DNA from: Massilia sp. YIM B02769
GTDB taxonomy: Bacteria; Pseudomonadota; Gammaproteobacteria; Burkholderiales; Burkholderiaceae_D
Length of the DNA stretch: 64,000 nucleotides
Direction of reading: 5' to 3'
Assembly (NCBI RefSeq): GCF_030411995.1
Contig: NZ_JASNRC010000002.1
Span: 124,001-188,000, forward strand
Shown: positions 53,285 through 62,481 of the stretch, in pieces
Position numbering within the stretch: position 1 is the stretch's first letter
How the letters are laid out: every line of letters starts with the position of its first letter
Notes under the pieces: model-generated
The model's database searches: none
What the model saw: only the letters and a program-made list of their open reading frames with translations
Told to the model about the DNA's origin: nothing
Position numbers and translations under genes: made by a program

Positions 53285-54223
53285 ATGAATCAACTCGAGC
53301 AACTGAAGCAATACACCACGGTCGTGGCCGATACCGGCGATTTCCAGTCGATCAAGGCCTACGCGCCGCAGGATGCGACCACGAATCCATCGCTGATCCT
53401 GAAGGCCGTGCAGAAGCCGGAATACCGTCCGCTGCTGGAAAAGGCCGTCGCCGATGCCAACGGCGCCTCGGTCGAAGCGATCGTCGACAGCCTGCTGATC
53501 GCCTTCGGCGTCGAGATCCTGAAGTATGTGCCGGGCCGCGTGTCGACCGAGATCGATGCGGCGCTGTCGTTCGATACCGAAGCGACCGTTGCCAAGGGCC
53601 GCGAACTGATCGCCCTGTACGAAAAAGCCGGCGTGTCGCGCGAGCGCGTGCTGATCAAGATCGCCTCGACCTGGGAAGGCATCCGCGCCGCCGAGATCCT
53701 GGAAAAAGAAGGCATCCACTGCAACCTGACCCTGCTGTTCTCGCTGTGCCAGGCCGTGGCCTGCGCCGAAGCCGGCGTGCAGCTGATCTCGCCGTTCGTC
53801 GGCCGCATCTACGACTGGTACAAGAAGTCGACCGGTACGGATTACCAGGGCGCCGACGATCCGGGCGTGCAGTCGGTCAAGCGCATCTACCAGTACTACC
53901 GCAAGTTCGGCTACAAGACCGAAGTCATGGGCGCGAGCTTCCGTAACACCTCGCAGATCCTGGAGCTGGCCGGTTGCGACCTGCTGACGATTTCGCCGGA
54001 CCTGCTGCAGAAGCTGGCCGACAGCGATGCCACCGTGGAGCGCAAGCTGGTGGCGGACGAGAGCGCCGACATCGAGAAGATCGCCATCGACGAAAAAACC
54101 TTCCGCTTCATGCTGAACGAAGACGCGATGGGCACCGAGAAGCTGGCCGAAGGCATCCGCGCGTTCGTGGCGGATTCGGCCAAGCTGAAGAAGATGATCG
54201 AAGAGCTGCGCGTGGCAGCTTGA
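53285..54223 (+). CDS. tal: Transaldolase
   Basis: 312 residues. Signatures: [11 protein letters not shown] at the start, the Schiff-base Lys in [23 protein letters not shown] and [12 protein letters not shown]. It transfers dihydroxyacetone units in the non-oxidative pentose phosphate pathway, complementing rpiA and zwf in this window. Only 34 bases separate it from the palindromic repeat upstream. No HexR-like site was found before it. A strong terminator follows. Confidence 0.97.
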   Translation: MNQLEQLKQYTTVVADTGDFQSIKAYAPQDATTNPSLILKAVQKPEYRPLLEKAVADANGASVEAIVDSLLIAFGVEILKYVPGRVSTEIDAALSFDTEATVAKGRELIALYEKAGVSRERVLIKIASTWEGIRAAEILEKEGIHCNLTLLFSLCQAVACAEAGVQLISPFVGRIYDWYKKSTGTDYQGADDPGVQSVKRIYQYYRKFGYKTEVMGASFRNTSQILELAGCDLLTISPDLLQKLADSDATVERKLVADESADIEKIAIDEKTFRFMLNEDAMGTEKLAEGIRAFVADSAKLKKMIEELRVAA

Positions 54224-54261
54224 TGAAGGCGGTGCCGCCGGGGTGGCGGCATCTTGAAGAA

Positions 54262-54286
54262 GGCGCGGCTGGTCCGCGCCTTTTTT
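54262..54286. terminator. Terminator between tal and the acrR-like gene
   Basis: GGCGCGG-ctggt-CCGCGCC then TTTTTT, followed by AT-rich sequence. A textbook intrinsic terminator for tal; it lies immediately beyond the stop of the convergent TetR gene and may serve it as well. Confidence 0.9.
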
Positions 54287-54289
54287 ATA

Positions 54290-54916
54290 TTATTTAGCCG
54301 GTTGCGCGCGAATGCCGTCGAGCAGCGTATCGACCATCTGGCGGCCGATCTGCAGCAGGCTGAAGGAATCCGGCTCGAACATCCAGGTGCGGATCAGGCC
54401 ATCGACCAGCGACCAGTGACCGAGCGCCTGCGCGTGCGGATCGACGTCAGGACGGATCTGGCCGGCCCTGATGCCGAGCCGGATACGCTTTTCGATGTAG
54501 TCCATCCACTCCCCCTTGTTCTGCGCACGGTGTACGCGCACCGCGTCCAGCTCGCTGACGAACTCCACTTTCAGCGTAGCGATCTCGAACACCCGTCGCG
54601 CCTTGGGGTCCTGCTCGGTGATACGGAAGATATCCAGCATCATGCGGCGCAGGTCATCGAGCGCAGCGACGCCGTCGTCGTCCTTCTGGGTGGCCAGGCT
54701 GCACTCGAACGGCAAGGTCGCCCTTTCCATCATTGCATTGAAAAGTGCGCCTTTGTCGTCGAAATGCCAATAAATCGCGCCGCGCGTCACCCCCGCAGCC
54801 GTTGCGATATGCTGCAAGGTCGTCCGCGATACACCTTGCTCAACAAACAATTGCTCTGCTGCATCAAGAATACTGTCCCGCGTAGCGGCCGCTTCTTCCT
54901 TGGTCCTGCGGGCCAT
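54290..54916 (-). CDS. acrR: AcrR-type TetR repressor of the efflux operon
   Basis: 208 residues from the ATG at 54916 (GGAG upstream); a TTG four codons earlier is possible. The HTH is ARRTKEEAAATRDSILDAAE, TTLQHIATAAGVTRGAIYWH and FDDKGALFNAMMERA, very typical of AcrR/TtgR. A TetR_C-type ligand domain follows. It is divergent from the RND operon and should repress it until a toxic ligand binds. Operator-like palindromes are in the spacer. Confidence 0.93.
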   Translation of the reverse strand: MARRTKEEAAATRDSILDAAEQLFVEQGVSRTTLQHIATAAGVTRGAIYWHFDDKGALFNAMMERATLPFECSLATQKDDDGVAALDDLRRMMLDIFRITEQDPKARRVFEIATLKVEFVSELDAVRVHRAQNKGEWMDYIEKRIRLGIRAGQIRPDVDPHAQALGHWSLVDGLIRTWMFEPDSFSLLQIGRQMVDTLLDGIRAQPAK

Positions 54917-54935
54917 GTCCGACTCCAATTTTGTT

Positions 54936-54976
54936 GTGGTGCACCACGTTAAACATACACTCGTGATAGTATATAA
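54936..54976. promoter_or_regulatory. AcrR-type operators in the divergent efflux promoter
   Basis: A perfect 12-bp palindrome GTGGTGCACCAC (54936-54947) lies next to ACATACACTCGTGATAGTAT (54953-54972), which resembles the ACATACA...TGTATGT operator of E. coli AcrR. Both are within 60 bases of the acrR start and about 100-140 bases from the adaptor start. Confidence 0.6.
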
Positions 54977-55076
54977 AAAAATTCGTAAAAGCCAGTGACT
55001 TACCGTGCGCAGGGTCTCGACAGGGACCTTGAGGACGGTTTTGTCTTTTTAATAAAACCAGAAGGAAGCACACGTA

Positions 55077-56390
55077 ATGCGCTCTGCCCACTCCTCACCT
55101 CTGTCCATGACCCGGATCGCTGCCTGCACGCTGATGGCCGTGACCCTGCTGTCGGCCTGCGGCAAGAAAGATGCCGAACAAGGCGCCGCCGGCGCCAAGA
55201 TGCCGCCGCCGCAAGTCGGCGTCATCACCACCAAGTTCCAGTCGGTGGCCCTCGAAACCGAACTGCCGGCACGCGTCGAAGCGATCCGCACGGCCGAAGT
55301 CCGTGCCCGCGTGAATGGCGTGGTGCTCAAGCGCACCTTCACCGAAGGCAGCATCGTCAAGCAGGGCCAATCCCTGTACCAGATCGACCCGGCGCCTTAC
55401 CAGGCCGAGCTGAACGCGGCCCAGGCTTCGGTCGGCCGCGCCCAGGCCAACCTGACCGCGGCATCGGCCATCGTCGACCGCTACAAGCCGCTGGTCGAAG
55501 CCAACGCCATCAGCAAGCAGGAATACACCAATGCCGTCGCCAGCGCCGAGCAGGCCCGCGCCGACGTCCGTTCGGCCCAGGCCCAGCTGAAGATCTCGCA
55601 GATCAACGTCGGCTACTCGAACGTGTATGCTCCGATCTCGGGCCGCATCGGCCGCGCGCTCGTGACCGAAGGCGCCCTGGTCTCGGCCGCCGAAGCCACC
55701 CAGCTGGCCCTGATCCAGCAAACCGATTCGATGTACCTGAACATCACCCAGTCGGCCTCGGAACTGCAGCGCCTGCGCAAGCAGGCCGGCAACCGCGGCA
55801 TCGACTCGGCGATCCCGGTCACCGTGATCCTGGACGACGGCACCGTACTGTCGCGCCAGGGCAAGCTGCTGTTCTCGGACGTGACCGTCGACCCGACCAG
55901 CGGCCAGGTGACCCTGCGCGCCCAGGTACCGAACCCGGACAACGCCCTGCTCCCGGGCCAGTACGTGCGCGTGCGCCTGGCGCAAGCCGAACTGCCGTCG
56001 GGCATCCTGGTCCCGCAGCAGGCCGTGACCCGCGGCGGCCAGACCGGCGACACCCTGATGGTGATCGGCGCCGACAACAAGCCGACCCCGCGCACCGTCA
56101 AGATCGCGTCGCAGGAAGGCAGCAACTGGGTCGTGACCGATGGGCTGAAGGAAGGCGAACGCGTGATGGTCGACGGCTTCCAGAAGCTGCAGATGATGCC
56201 ACCGGGCACCCCGGTGCAGCCGGTCGCCTGGACCGCGCCGAACGCCGCCGCTCCGGCCGCCGCGGGCAACCCGGCCCAGCAGCCGAACGCCGCCGGCGCC
56301 ACCGCCACGAATGCCGCGGCCGGTTCGCGCACCCCGGATGCCGGTTCGCCGGCCGCCGGCGCGACGACCCCAGGCCAGAGCCGCCAGTAA
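55077..56390 (+). CDS. acrA: RND efflux periplasmic adaptor (AcrA-like lipoprotein)
   Basis: 437 residues. Lipobox LLSACGKK after an N-terminal signal, then the lipoyl halves (ARVEAIRTAEVRARVNGVVL and YAPISGRIGRALVTEGALV), a coiled-coil hairpin (about 100-160) and beta-barrel/membrane-proximal domains (GQYVRVRLAQAE). The last 45 residues are an Ala/Pro/Gly-rich tail without parallel in AcrA. It bridges the RND pump and the outer-membrane channel encoded next. Confidence 0.95.
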   Translation: MRSAHSSPLSMTRIAACTLMAVTLLSACGKKDAEQGAAGAKMPPPQVGVITTKFQSVALETELPARVEAIRTAEVRARVNGVVLKRTFTEGSIVKQGQSLYQIDPAPYQAELNAAQASVGRAQANLTAASAIVDRYKPLVEANAISKQEYTNAVASAEQARADVRSAQAQLKISQINVGYSNVYAPISGRIGRALVTEGALVSAAEATQLALIQQTDSMYLNITQSASELQRLRKQAGNRGIDSAIPVTVILDDGTVLSRQGKLLFSDVTVDPTSGQVTLRAQVPNPDNALLPGQYVRVRLAQAELPSGILVPQQAVTRGGQTGDTLMVIGADNKPTPRTVKIASQEGSNWVVTDGLKEGERVMVDGFQKLQMMPPGTPVQPVAWTAPNAAAPAAAGNPAQQPNAAGATATNAAAGSRTPDAGSPAAGATTPGQSRQ

Positions 56391-56433
56391 TGGCTCGCCG
56401 AGTCATCACTGAGTAAAACGAACAGGACTTTTC

Positions 56434-59400
56434 ATGGCACGTTTTTTTATTGACCGCCCTATTTTTGCCTGGGTGATCGCGCTGTTCATCATGGTGCTTG
56501 GCGGTGTAGCCGTCAATCAGCTGCCGATCGCGCAATACCCTACCGTGGCGCCTCCTGCCATCGTCGTCAACGTCGCTTATCCGGGCGCGTCGGCACAGGT
56601 GCTCGAGGACTCCGTCATCTCCGTCATCGAACGCGAGATGAACGGCGCCCAAGGCATGATCTACATGGAATCGACCAGCCAGGCCAACGGCACCGGTTCC
56701 ATCACCATTTCGTTCGAGACCGGCACCGACCCCGACCTGGCCCAGGTCGATGTCCAGAACCGCCTGTCGCGTGCGACCCCGCGCCTGCCGCCGGCCGTGA
56801 CCCAGCAGGGTGTGCGCGTCGACAAGTCGCGTTCCAACTTCCTGCTGTTCACCATCCTGTCGTCGGACGATCCGAACTGGGACCCGGTGGCGCTGGGCGA
56901 CTACGCTTCGCGTAACGTCCTGCCGGAACTGCAGCGTATCAAGGGCGTGGGCCAGGCCCAGCTGTTCGGTACCGAAAAGGCGATGCGTATCTGGATCGAT
57001 CCGGCCAAGCTGGTCGGCTTCAACCTGGCGCCGTCGGACGTGAACAGCGCGATCAGCCAGCAGAATGCCCAGGTGGCATCGGGCACCATCGGCGACCTGC
57101 CGCTGGCGCAAGGCCAGCAGATCACCGCCACCGTTGTCGTGGCCGGCCAGCTGGCAACCGTCGAGCAGTTCGGCAACATCGTGCTGCGCGCCAATCCGGA
57201 CGGCTCCACCGTGCGCCTGAAGGACGTGGCCCGCATCGAGATCGGCGGCCAGGCCTACGCTACCTCGGCGCGCCTGAACGGCAAGCCATCGGCCGGTATC
57301 GGCGTCCAGCTGTCGCCATCGGGTAACGCCCTCGAAACCGGCGACCTGATCAAGGCCCGCATGCAGGAACTCTCGAAGTTCTTCCCGCATGGCATGAAGT
57401 ACACGATTCCTTACGACTCGACCACCTTCATCAACATCTCGATCGAGCAAGTGGTGCACACCCTGCTCGAAGCGATCGCGCTGGTGTTCGTCGTGATGTT
57501 CGTCTTCCTGCAGAACTTCCGCTACACCCTGATCCCGACCATCGTCGTTCCGGTCGCGCTGCTGGGTTCCTTCGCCTGCCTGCTGGCGCTGGGCTTCTCG
57601 ATCAACGTGCTGACCATGTTCGGCATGGTGCTGGTGATCGGTATCGTGGTCGATGACGCCATCGTGGTCGTCGAGAACGTCGAGCGCATCATGTCCGAGG
57701 AAGGCTTGCCGCCGCTGCAGGCAACCCGCAAGGCCATGGGCCAGATCTCGGGCGCGATCATCGGTGTGACCGTGGTCCTGATGTCGGTGTTCGTGCCGCT
57801 CGCGTTCTTCGCCGGCGCCGTCGGCAACATCTACCGTCAGTTCTCGGCGGTGATGGTGACCTCGATCGCCTTCTCGGCCTTCCTGGCGCTGTCGCTGACC
57901 CCGGCGCTGTGCGCGCACCTGCTGAAACCGGTCGAAGCCGGCCACCACCACGAGAAGAAGGGTTTCTTCGGCTGGTTCAACCGTAACTTCGCCGCCGGCG
58001 CCAAGCGCTACGAGGGCTTCGTCGGCTCGATCCTGAAGCGCGCCGGCCGCTGGATGGTGGTGTTCGTGCTGCTGGTCGGTATCGTTGGCCTGCTGTTCAC
58101 CCGCCTGCCGAACTCCTTCCTGCCGAACGAAGACCAGGGCTACGTGATCGCCAACATCCAGTTGCCGCCGGGCGCCACCGCCGAACGTACCAACGTGGTG
58201 CTGCACGCGCTCGAAGACTTCGTCATGAAGCAGCCGGAATACGCGAACATCGTGGCCGTCACCGGCTTCTCGTTCTCGGGCCAGGGCCAGAACATGGGTC
58301 TCGCCTTCATTCCGCTGAAGGCCTGGAGCGACCGTAAAGGCGATGGCCAGGATGCGCAATCCTTCGCCAACCGCATCACGATGCACATGGGCGCCCTGCG
58401 CGACTCGTTCATCTTCGTGGTGAGCCCGCCGCCGATCCCTGAACTGGGTACCGGCACCGGCTTCTCGTTCCGCCTGCAGGACCGCGGCGGCAATGGCCAC
58501 GAAGCGCTGGTCAAGGCACGTAACCAGATGCTGGGCATGGCGATGCAGAGCAAGGTCCTGACCGGCCTGCGCCCTGAAGGCCTGGAAGACGCGCCGCAGC
58601 TGAAACTCAACATCGACCGCGACAAGGCGCAAGCCCTGGGCGTGACCTTCGGCGCGATCAACAATGCGCTGTCGACCTCGCTGGGTTCGAGCTACGTGAA
58701 CGACTTCCCGAACGCCGGCCGCCTGCAGCGCGTGATCGTGCAGGCCGACGCGCCGAACCGCATGCAGCCGGACGACCTGCTGCGCATCAACGCCCTGAAC
58801 ACCCAGGGCCGTCCGGTGCCGCTGTCCTCGTTCGCGTCGACCGAATGGGTCACGGGTCCGATGCAGACCATCCGCTACAACGGCTATCCGTCGATGAAGA
58901 TCACCGGCGAACCGGCTCCGGGCTACTCGAGCGGCCAGGCACTGGAAGAAATGCAGCGCCTGGCAGCCCAGCTGCCGCCTGGCTTCGCGTATGAATGGAC
59001 CGGCCAGTCGCGCGAGGAAATCCTGTCGGGCTCGACCGTGTTCATCCTGATCGCCTTCTCGCTGCTGGCGGTGTTCCTGGCCCTGGCCGCACTGTACGAA
59101 AGCTGGACGATTCCGGTGGCCGTGCTGCTGGTGGTGCCGCTGGGTATTCTGGGTTCGCTGCTGGCGGCCTACATGCGCGGGCTGTCGAACGACGTCTACT
59201 TCAAGGTCGGCCTGATTACCATCATCGGCCTGGCGGCGAAGAACGCGGTCCTGATCATCGAGTTCGCGAAGGACCTGCAGGCGCAAGGCAAGTCGCCGAT
59301 CCAGGCGGCGCTCGAAGCGGCCCACCTGCGTTTCCGTCCGATCATCATGACCTCGCTGGCATTCATCCTCGGCGTGCTGCCGCTGGTGATCGCCAGCGGC

Positions 59401-59595
59401 GCCGGCGGTGCAGGCCAGCGCGCCATCGGTACCGGCGTGATGGGCGGCATGATCACCGCAACCGCGCTCGGCGTTGTCTTCGTGCCGGTGTTCTTCGTTG
59501 TCGTGCGTACGCTGTTCAAGGGCAGCAAGCGCCAGAACGACCTGTACACGCATCACGAAGATACCGGCAGCGTAGCGAAGGAAAAAATCCAATGA
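56434..59595 (+). CDS. acrB: RND multidrug efflux permease (AcrB-like, HAE1 family)
   Basis: 1053 residues, twelve membrane helices and two large periplasmic loops. HAE1 signatures: MARFFIDRPIFAWVIALFIM, GASAQVLEDSV, FMFGMVLVIGIVVDDA region with the proton-relay Asp pair in VVDDAIVVVENV, and a second-half LRFRPIIMTSLAFILGVLPL. It pumps drugs and solvents out using the proton gradient, in complex with the adaptor and channel genes on each side. Its stop overlaps the channel start (ATGA). Confidence 0.97.
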   Translation: MARFFIDRPIFAWVIALFIMVLGGVAVNQLPIAQYPTVAPPAIVVNVAYPGASAQVLEDSVISVIEREMNGAQGMIYMESTSQANGTGSITISFETGTDPDLAQVDVQNRLSRATPRLPPAVTQQGVRVDKSRSNFLLFTILSSDDPNWDPVALGDYASRNVLPELQRIKGVGQAQLFGTEKAMRIWIDPAKLVGFNLAPSDVNSAISQQNAQVASGTIGDLPLAQGQQITATVVVAGQLATVEQFGNIVLRANPDGSTVRLKDVARIEIGGQAYATSARLNGKPSAGIGVQLSPSGNALETGDLIKARMQELSKFFPHGMKYTIPYDSTTFINISIEQVVHTLLEAIALVFVVMFVFLQNFRYTLIPTIVVPVALLGSFACLLALGFSINVLTMFGMVLVIGIVVDDAIVVVENVERIMSEEGLPPLQATRKAMGQISGAIIGVTVVLMSVFVPLAFFAGAVGNIYRQFSAVMVTSIAFSAFLALSLTPALCAHLLKPVEAGHHHEKKGFFGWFNRNFAAGAKRYEGFVGSILKRAGRWMVVFVLLVGIVGLLFTRLPNSFLPNEDQGYVIANIQLPPGATAERTNVVLHALEDFVMKQPEYANIVAVTGFSFSGQGQNMGLAFIPLKAWSDRKGDGQDAQSFANRITMHMGALRDSFIFVVSPPPIPELGTGTGFSFRLQDRGGNGHEALVKARNQMLGMAMQSKVLTGLRPEGLEDAPQLKLNIDRDKAQALGVTFGAINNALSTSLGSSYVNDFPNAGRLQRVIVQADAPNRMQPDDLLRINALNTQGRPVPLSSFASTEWVTGPMQTIRYNGYPSMKITGEPAPGYSSGQALEEMQRLAAQLPPGFAYEWTGQSREEILSGSTVFILIAFSLLAVFLALAALYESWTIPVAVLLVVPLGILGSLLAAYMRGLSNDVYFKVGLITIIGLAAKNAVLIIEFAKDLQAQGKSPIQAALEAAHLRFRPIIMTSLAFILGVLPLVIASGAGGAGQRAIGTGVMGGMITATALGVVFVPVFFVVVRTLFKGSKRQNDLYTHHEDTGSVAKEKIQ

Positions 59596-61031
59596 CTGTT
59601 ATGACCAAGACGAAACGTTTTACCCCCCTGGTCCTGGCGCTGGCCCTGGCCGGCTGCATGAACCTGGCGCCGAAGTACGAGCGTCCGGCCGCGCCGGTGG
59701 CCCCCGCCTTCCCGGAAATGCCGCAAGTCGGCGGCACGGCCCTGCCGACCGCCACCGGTGAAGCGCCGGCCAACATCGTCTGGCAGCGCTTCTTCGCCGA
59801 TGCGCGCCTGCGCCAGCTGATCGAGCTGTCGCTGGCCAACAACCGCGACCTGCGCGTGGCGATCCTGAACATCGAGCAGGCCCGCGCCCAGTACCGCATC
59901 GCCCGCGCCGACCGCCTGCCGACCGTGTCGGCGGCGGTGACCGGCACCCGCCAGACCGTTGGCGAGGACCAGCCGATCTCGAGCACCTACCAGGCCGGCC
60001 TGAGTGTGTCCGCCTTCGAGCTCGATTTCTTCGGCCGCGTGCGCAACCTGTCGGAAGCGGCGCTGGCGCAATTCCTCGCCACCGAGGAAGCGCGCAAGAC
60101 CACGCAGGTCAGCCTGATCGCCTCGGTCGCCAACAGCTACCTGTCGTTGCTGGCCGACGACGAGCTGCTGGCGCTCACCGAGGAAACGCTGAAGACGCGC
60201 GAGGAATCGCTGCGCCTGACCCAGCTGCGTTTCGACAACGGCGTCTCGTCGAAGCTCGACCTGCAGCTGTCGGCCTCGCTGGTGGAAACGGCGCGCGCCA
60301 CCCTGGCGCAACTGCGCCGCCTGCGCCAGCAGGACAACAACCTGCTGACCCTGCTGGTGGGCCAGCCGATCCCGGCCGACCTGCCGCAAGGCGCCACCCT
60401 GGCGACGACCGAGCTGCCGGACCTGCCTGCCGGCCTGCCGTCGGACCTGCTGACCGTGCGTCCGGACATCCGTTCGGCCGAGCAGCAGCTGATCGCGGCA
60501 AACGCCAACATCGGCGCGGCGCGCGCGAACTACTTCCCGCGCATTTCGCTGACCGGCAGCGCCGGCAGCGTCAGCGACGAGCTGTCGGGCCTGTTCAAGA
60601 GCGGTACCTTCGGCTGGAGCTTCGCGCCGCAGGCGATCCTGCCGATCTTCGACTACGGCCGCGTGCGCGCCGGCGTCGAATCGGCCCAGGCTGGCCGCGA
60701 CATCGCCGTGGCCCAGTACGAGCGCTCGATCCAGACCGCGTTCCGCGAAGTGGCGGACGCGCTGGCCGGCCAGGCCACCTACAGCGAACAGCTGCGCGCC
60801 CAGCGCGCGGTGGCCGTGGCCGAGCAGGACCGTTTCAACTTGTCCGACCTGCGCTACCGCAGCGGCGCGGCCAGCCAGCTGGATTTGCTGGATGCGCAGC
60901 GCTCGCTGTTCCAGGCGCAGCAGCAGACGGTGGAAGCGAACCTGGCGCGCTTGCAGAACCAGGTGACCTTGTACCGCGTGCTGGGTGGCGGGTGGAGCGA
61001 GCCTGTGGCTGAGGCGCAGGCGTCGCGCTGA
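59592..61031 (+). CDS. Outer-membrane efflux lipoprotein (NodT/OprM family)
   Basis: 479 residues. Lipobox LALAGCMNLAPKYERP is typical of NodT/OprM channels. Two outer-membrane efflux repeats follow, each with long helices (LRVAILNIEQARAQYRIARA; GLSVSAFELDFFGRVRNLS; NIGAARANYFPRISLTGSAG). It trimerises to form the channel that completes the tripartite pump. It is the last gene of the acrAB operon and is followed by a strong terminator. Confidence 0.95.
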   Translation: MTVMTKTKRFTPLVLALALAGCMNLAPKYERPAAPVAPAFPEMPQVGGTALPTATGEAPANIVWQRFFADARLRQLIELSLANNRDLRVAILNIEQARAQYRIARADRLPTVSAAVTGTRQTVGEDQPISSTYQAGLSVSAFELDFFGRVRNLSEAALAQFLATEEARKTTQVSLIASVANSYLSLLADDELLALTEETLKTREESLRLTQLRFDNGVSSKLDLQLSASLVETARATLAQLRRLRQQDNNLLTLLVGQPIPADLPQGATLATTELPDLPAGLPSDLLTVRPDIRSAEQQLIAANANIGAARANYFPRISLTGSAGSVSDELSGLFKSGTFGWSFAPQAILPIFDYGRVRAGVESAQAGRDIAVAQYERSIQTAFREVADALAGQATYSEQLRAQRAVAVAEQDRFNLSDLRYRSGAASQLDLLDAQRSLFQAQQQTVEANLARLQNQVTLYRVLGGGWSEPVAEAQASR

Positions 61032-61053
61032 TCGCTTAGTTTGATCGCATGAA

Positions 61054-61082
61054 AACCGGAGCCGTGTGCTCCGGTTTTTTTT
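61054..61082 (+). terminator. Terminator of the efflux operon
   Basis: AACCGGAGC-cgtgt-GCTCCGGTT followed by a run of T. A nine-bp stem just after the channel gene, in an A-rich then T-rich context. Confidence 0.93.
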
Positions 61083-61107
61083 CGCCGCCGCTACGCGCAC
61101 TGGTCTT

Positions 61108-61357
61108 GGGTTGAACTTGGCGACACTGGACAACCGTAGGGTGGACGGCTTCACCCAGGCGTTTGTTCGGCAGCGATGCTGGCGCCGTCCACGCGTTCGA
61201 ACATCATGTGCAAGCCCGGGCCATGTCCGGCGTGCGTTGAACGCGTGGACGGCGCATACGTCACGGTCATGCCGCATCCCGGGTGGAGCCGACCACCCTA
61301 CGGTTTTCGCCACGGATTCGTGTGGTGGTATCGGGTTGAACTTGGCTACACTGAACA
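61108..61357. repeat. Composite repeat: inverted palindromic units flanked by direct repeats, locus 5
   Basis: Inside lie two units in mirror order. Left: CGTAGGGTGGACGGC (61135-61149) with GCCGTCCACGCGTTC (61184-61198). Right: GAACGCGTGGACGGC (61239-61253) with CCACCCTACGG (61293-61303). Loops are much longer (about 35-40 bases) than at the other loci. The whole is bracketed by 25-bp direct repeats beginning GGGTTGAACTTGGC at 61108-61132 and 61333-61357 (23 of 25 identical). This fills the 378-base space between the channel gene and the M28 peptidase; I see no gene in it. Confidence 0.75.
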
Positions 61358-61409
61358 GGTCTACCAGTAGATGCCATTGAGGGCGCCCTTCCAGGCGCCG
61401 CACACTGCC

Positions 61410-62393
61410 ATGCGAAACTTTTTTCAGTCACATTGGAAAGTCATCGTTGCGCTCCTCCTGCTCATCCTGGTGGCGGTCATGACGCTGACGCCTGAAAACG
61501 CCGGCGCCGCGTCCACGCTCGCCGACCGCATGCGCCAGCACGTCGCTGCCGTCGCTTCCGAAGAGCACAACACGCGCACGCCGGCGCAACTCGAGCGCGC
61601 GGCCGTCTACATCGAAACGACGCTGAGAAAAGCCGGCTATACGCCCTTGCGCCAGGAATACGCGGCCGGCGAGCTACGGGTGCGCAATATCGAGGTGGCG
61701 GTGGCGAATGTGGCGAAGGGCAAGCGGCCTGAGCGCATCTTCATCGTCGGCGCGCATTACGATTCAGCGCAGGGAGCACCCGGGGCCAACGACAATGGGA
61801 GCGGCACGGCCGCCGTGCTGGAACTGGCGCGCCTGCTCAAGACGGTGCAGCCGGCAGCAGGTACCGAAGTGCGCTTCGTGTTCTTCGTGAACGAGGAACC
61901 GCCCTTCTTCCTCGGCGAGGAAATGGGCAGCATGCAGCATGCGGCCGAGCTGAAACGGCAAGGCCTGGCGGTCGAGGGCGCGCTGGTGCTGGAGACGATG
62001 GGCTATTACTCGGATGCGGCGGGCAGCCAGCAGCTGCCGCCGGGGCTGGATGGGCAGTATCCGGACACCGGGAATTTCATTGCCTTTGTCGGCACGATCG
62101 AATCGTCGGCGCTGGTACGGCAGGCGTTGGCCGCATTCCAGGCGGCGTCGGATTTCCCGGCGCAGGGACTGGCGGCGCCGGCGCATACCATGGGGGTGAC
62201 GCTGTCGGATCATTCGTCGTATAACCGGCACGGGTATCCGGCGTTGATGATTACGGATACGGCGTTCATGCGCTACCCGTATTACCACACGGCGCAGGAT
62301 ACGCCGGACAAGCTGGATTACGACAGCATGGCGCGCGTGGTGGAGGGGTTGGCGAAGACGATTGCGGCGTTGGCGGGGGCGACACGGGGGTAG
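61410..62393 (+). CDS. M28 family zinc aminopeptidase, membrane-anchored
   Basis: 327 residues from the ATG at 61410; an in-frame ATG at 61371 would add 13 residues starting beside the direct repeat. The N-terminal hydrophobic helix (about 9-28) is an uncleaved anchor or signal. The M28 metal site is complete: GAHYDS (His), GANDNGSG (bridging Asp), FVNEEPPFF (catalytic Glu pair), a late His in YYHTAQDTPDKLD. It should remove N-terminal residues from peptides in the periplasm. The gene is convergent with hemW. Confidence 0.92.
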   Translation: MRNFFQSHWKVIVALLLLILVAVMTLTPENAGAASTLADRMRQHVAAVASEEHNTRTPAQLERAAVYIETTLRKAGYTPLRQEYAAGELRVRNIEVAVANVAKGKRPERIFIVGAHYDSAQGAPGANDNGSGTAAVLELARLLKTVQPAAGTEVRFVFFVNEEPPFFLGEEMGSMQHAAELKRQGLAVEGALVLETMGYYSDAAGSQQLPPGLDGQYPDTGNFIAFVGTIESSALVRQALAAFQAASDFPAQGLAAPAHTMGVTLSDHSSYNRHGYPALMITDTAFMRYPYYHTAQDTPDKLDYDSMARVVEGLAKTIAALAGATRG

Positions 62394-62437
62394 CAATCGC
62401 GCCCGGTTATTGTTGGGTGCCAGCGCGGCGGTTTGCA

Positions 62438-62463
62438 TGGTGGGTTCGAGAACCCACCCTACG
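62438..62463. repeat. Single palindromic repeat unit, locus 6
   Basis: TGGTGGGTT-cgag-AACCCACCCTACG, the same sequence as unit 2 at 53225. Sits between convergent M28 and hemW genes, 18 bases beyond the hemW stop. It could also act as a bidirectional 3'-end hairpin. Confidence 0.78.
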
Positions 62464-62481
62464 ACATCCCGCCAACGTCCG

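Noticed and set aside
56098..59592. 1164-codon frame opposite acrB, and similar long frames opposite 44140-46224 and 49667-53113
   Set aside because: All mirror strongly coding genes on the other strand and have His/Arg-rich, repetitive translations; no ribosome sites.
61108..61357. CRISPR array at the repeats before the M28 gene
   Set aside because: Only two direct repeats with a 200-base interior made of inverted units; no regular spacers and no cas genes.
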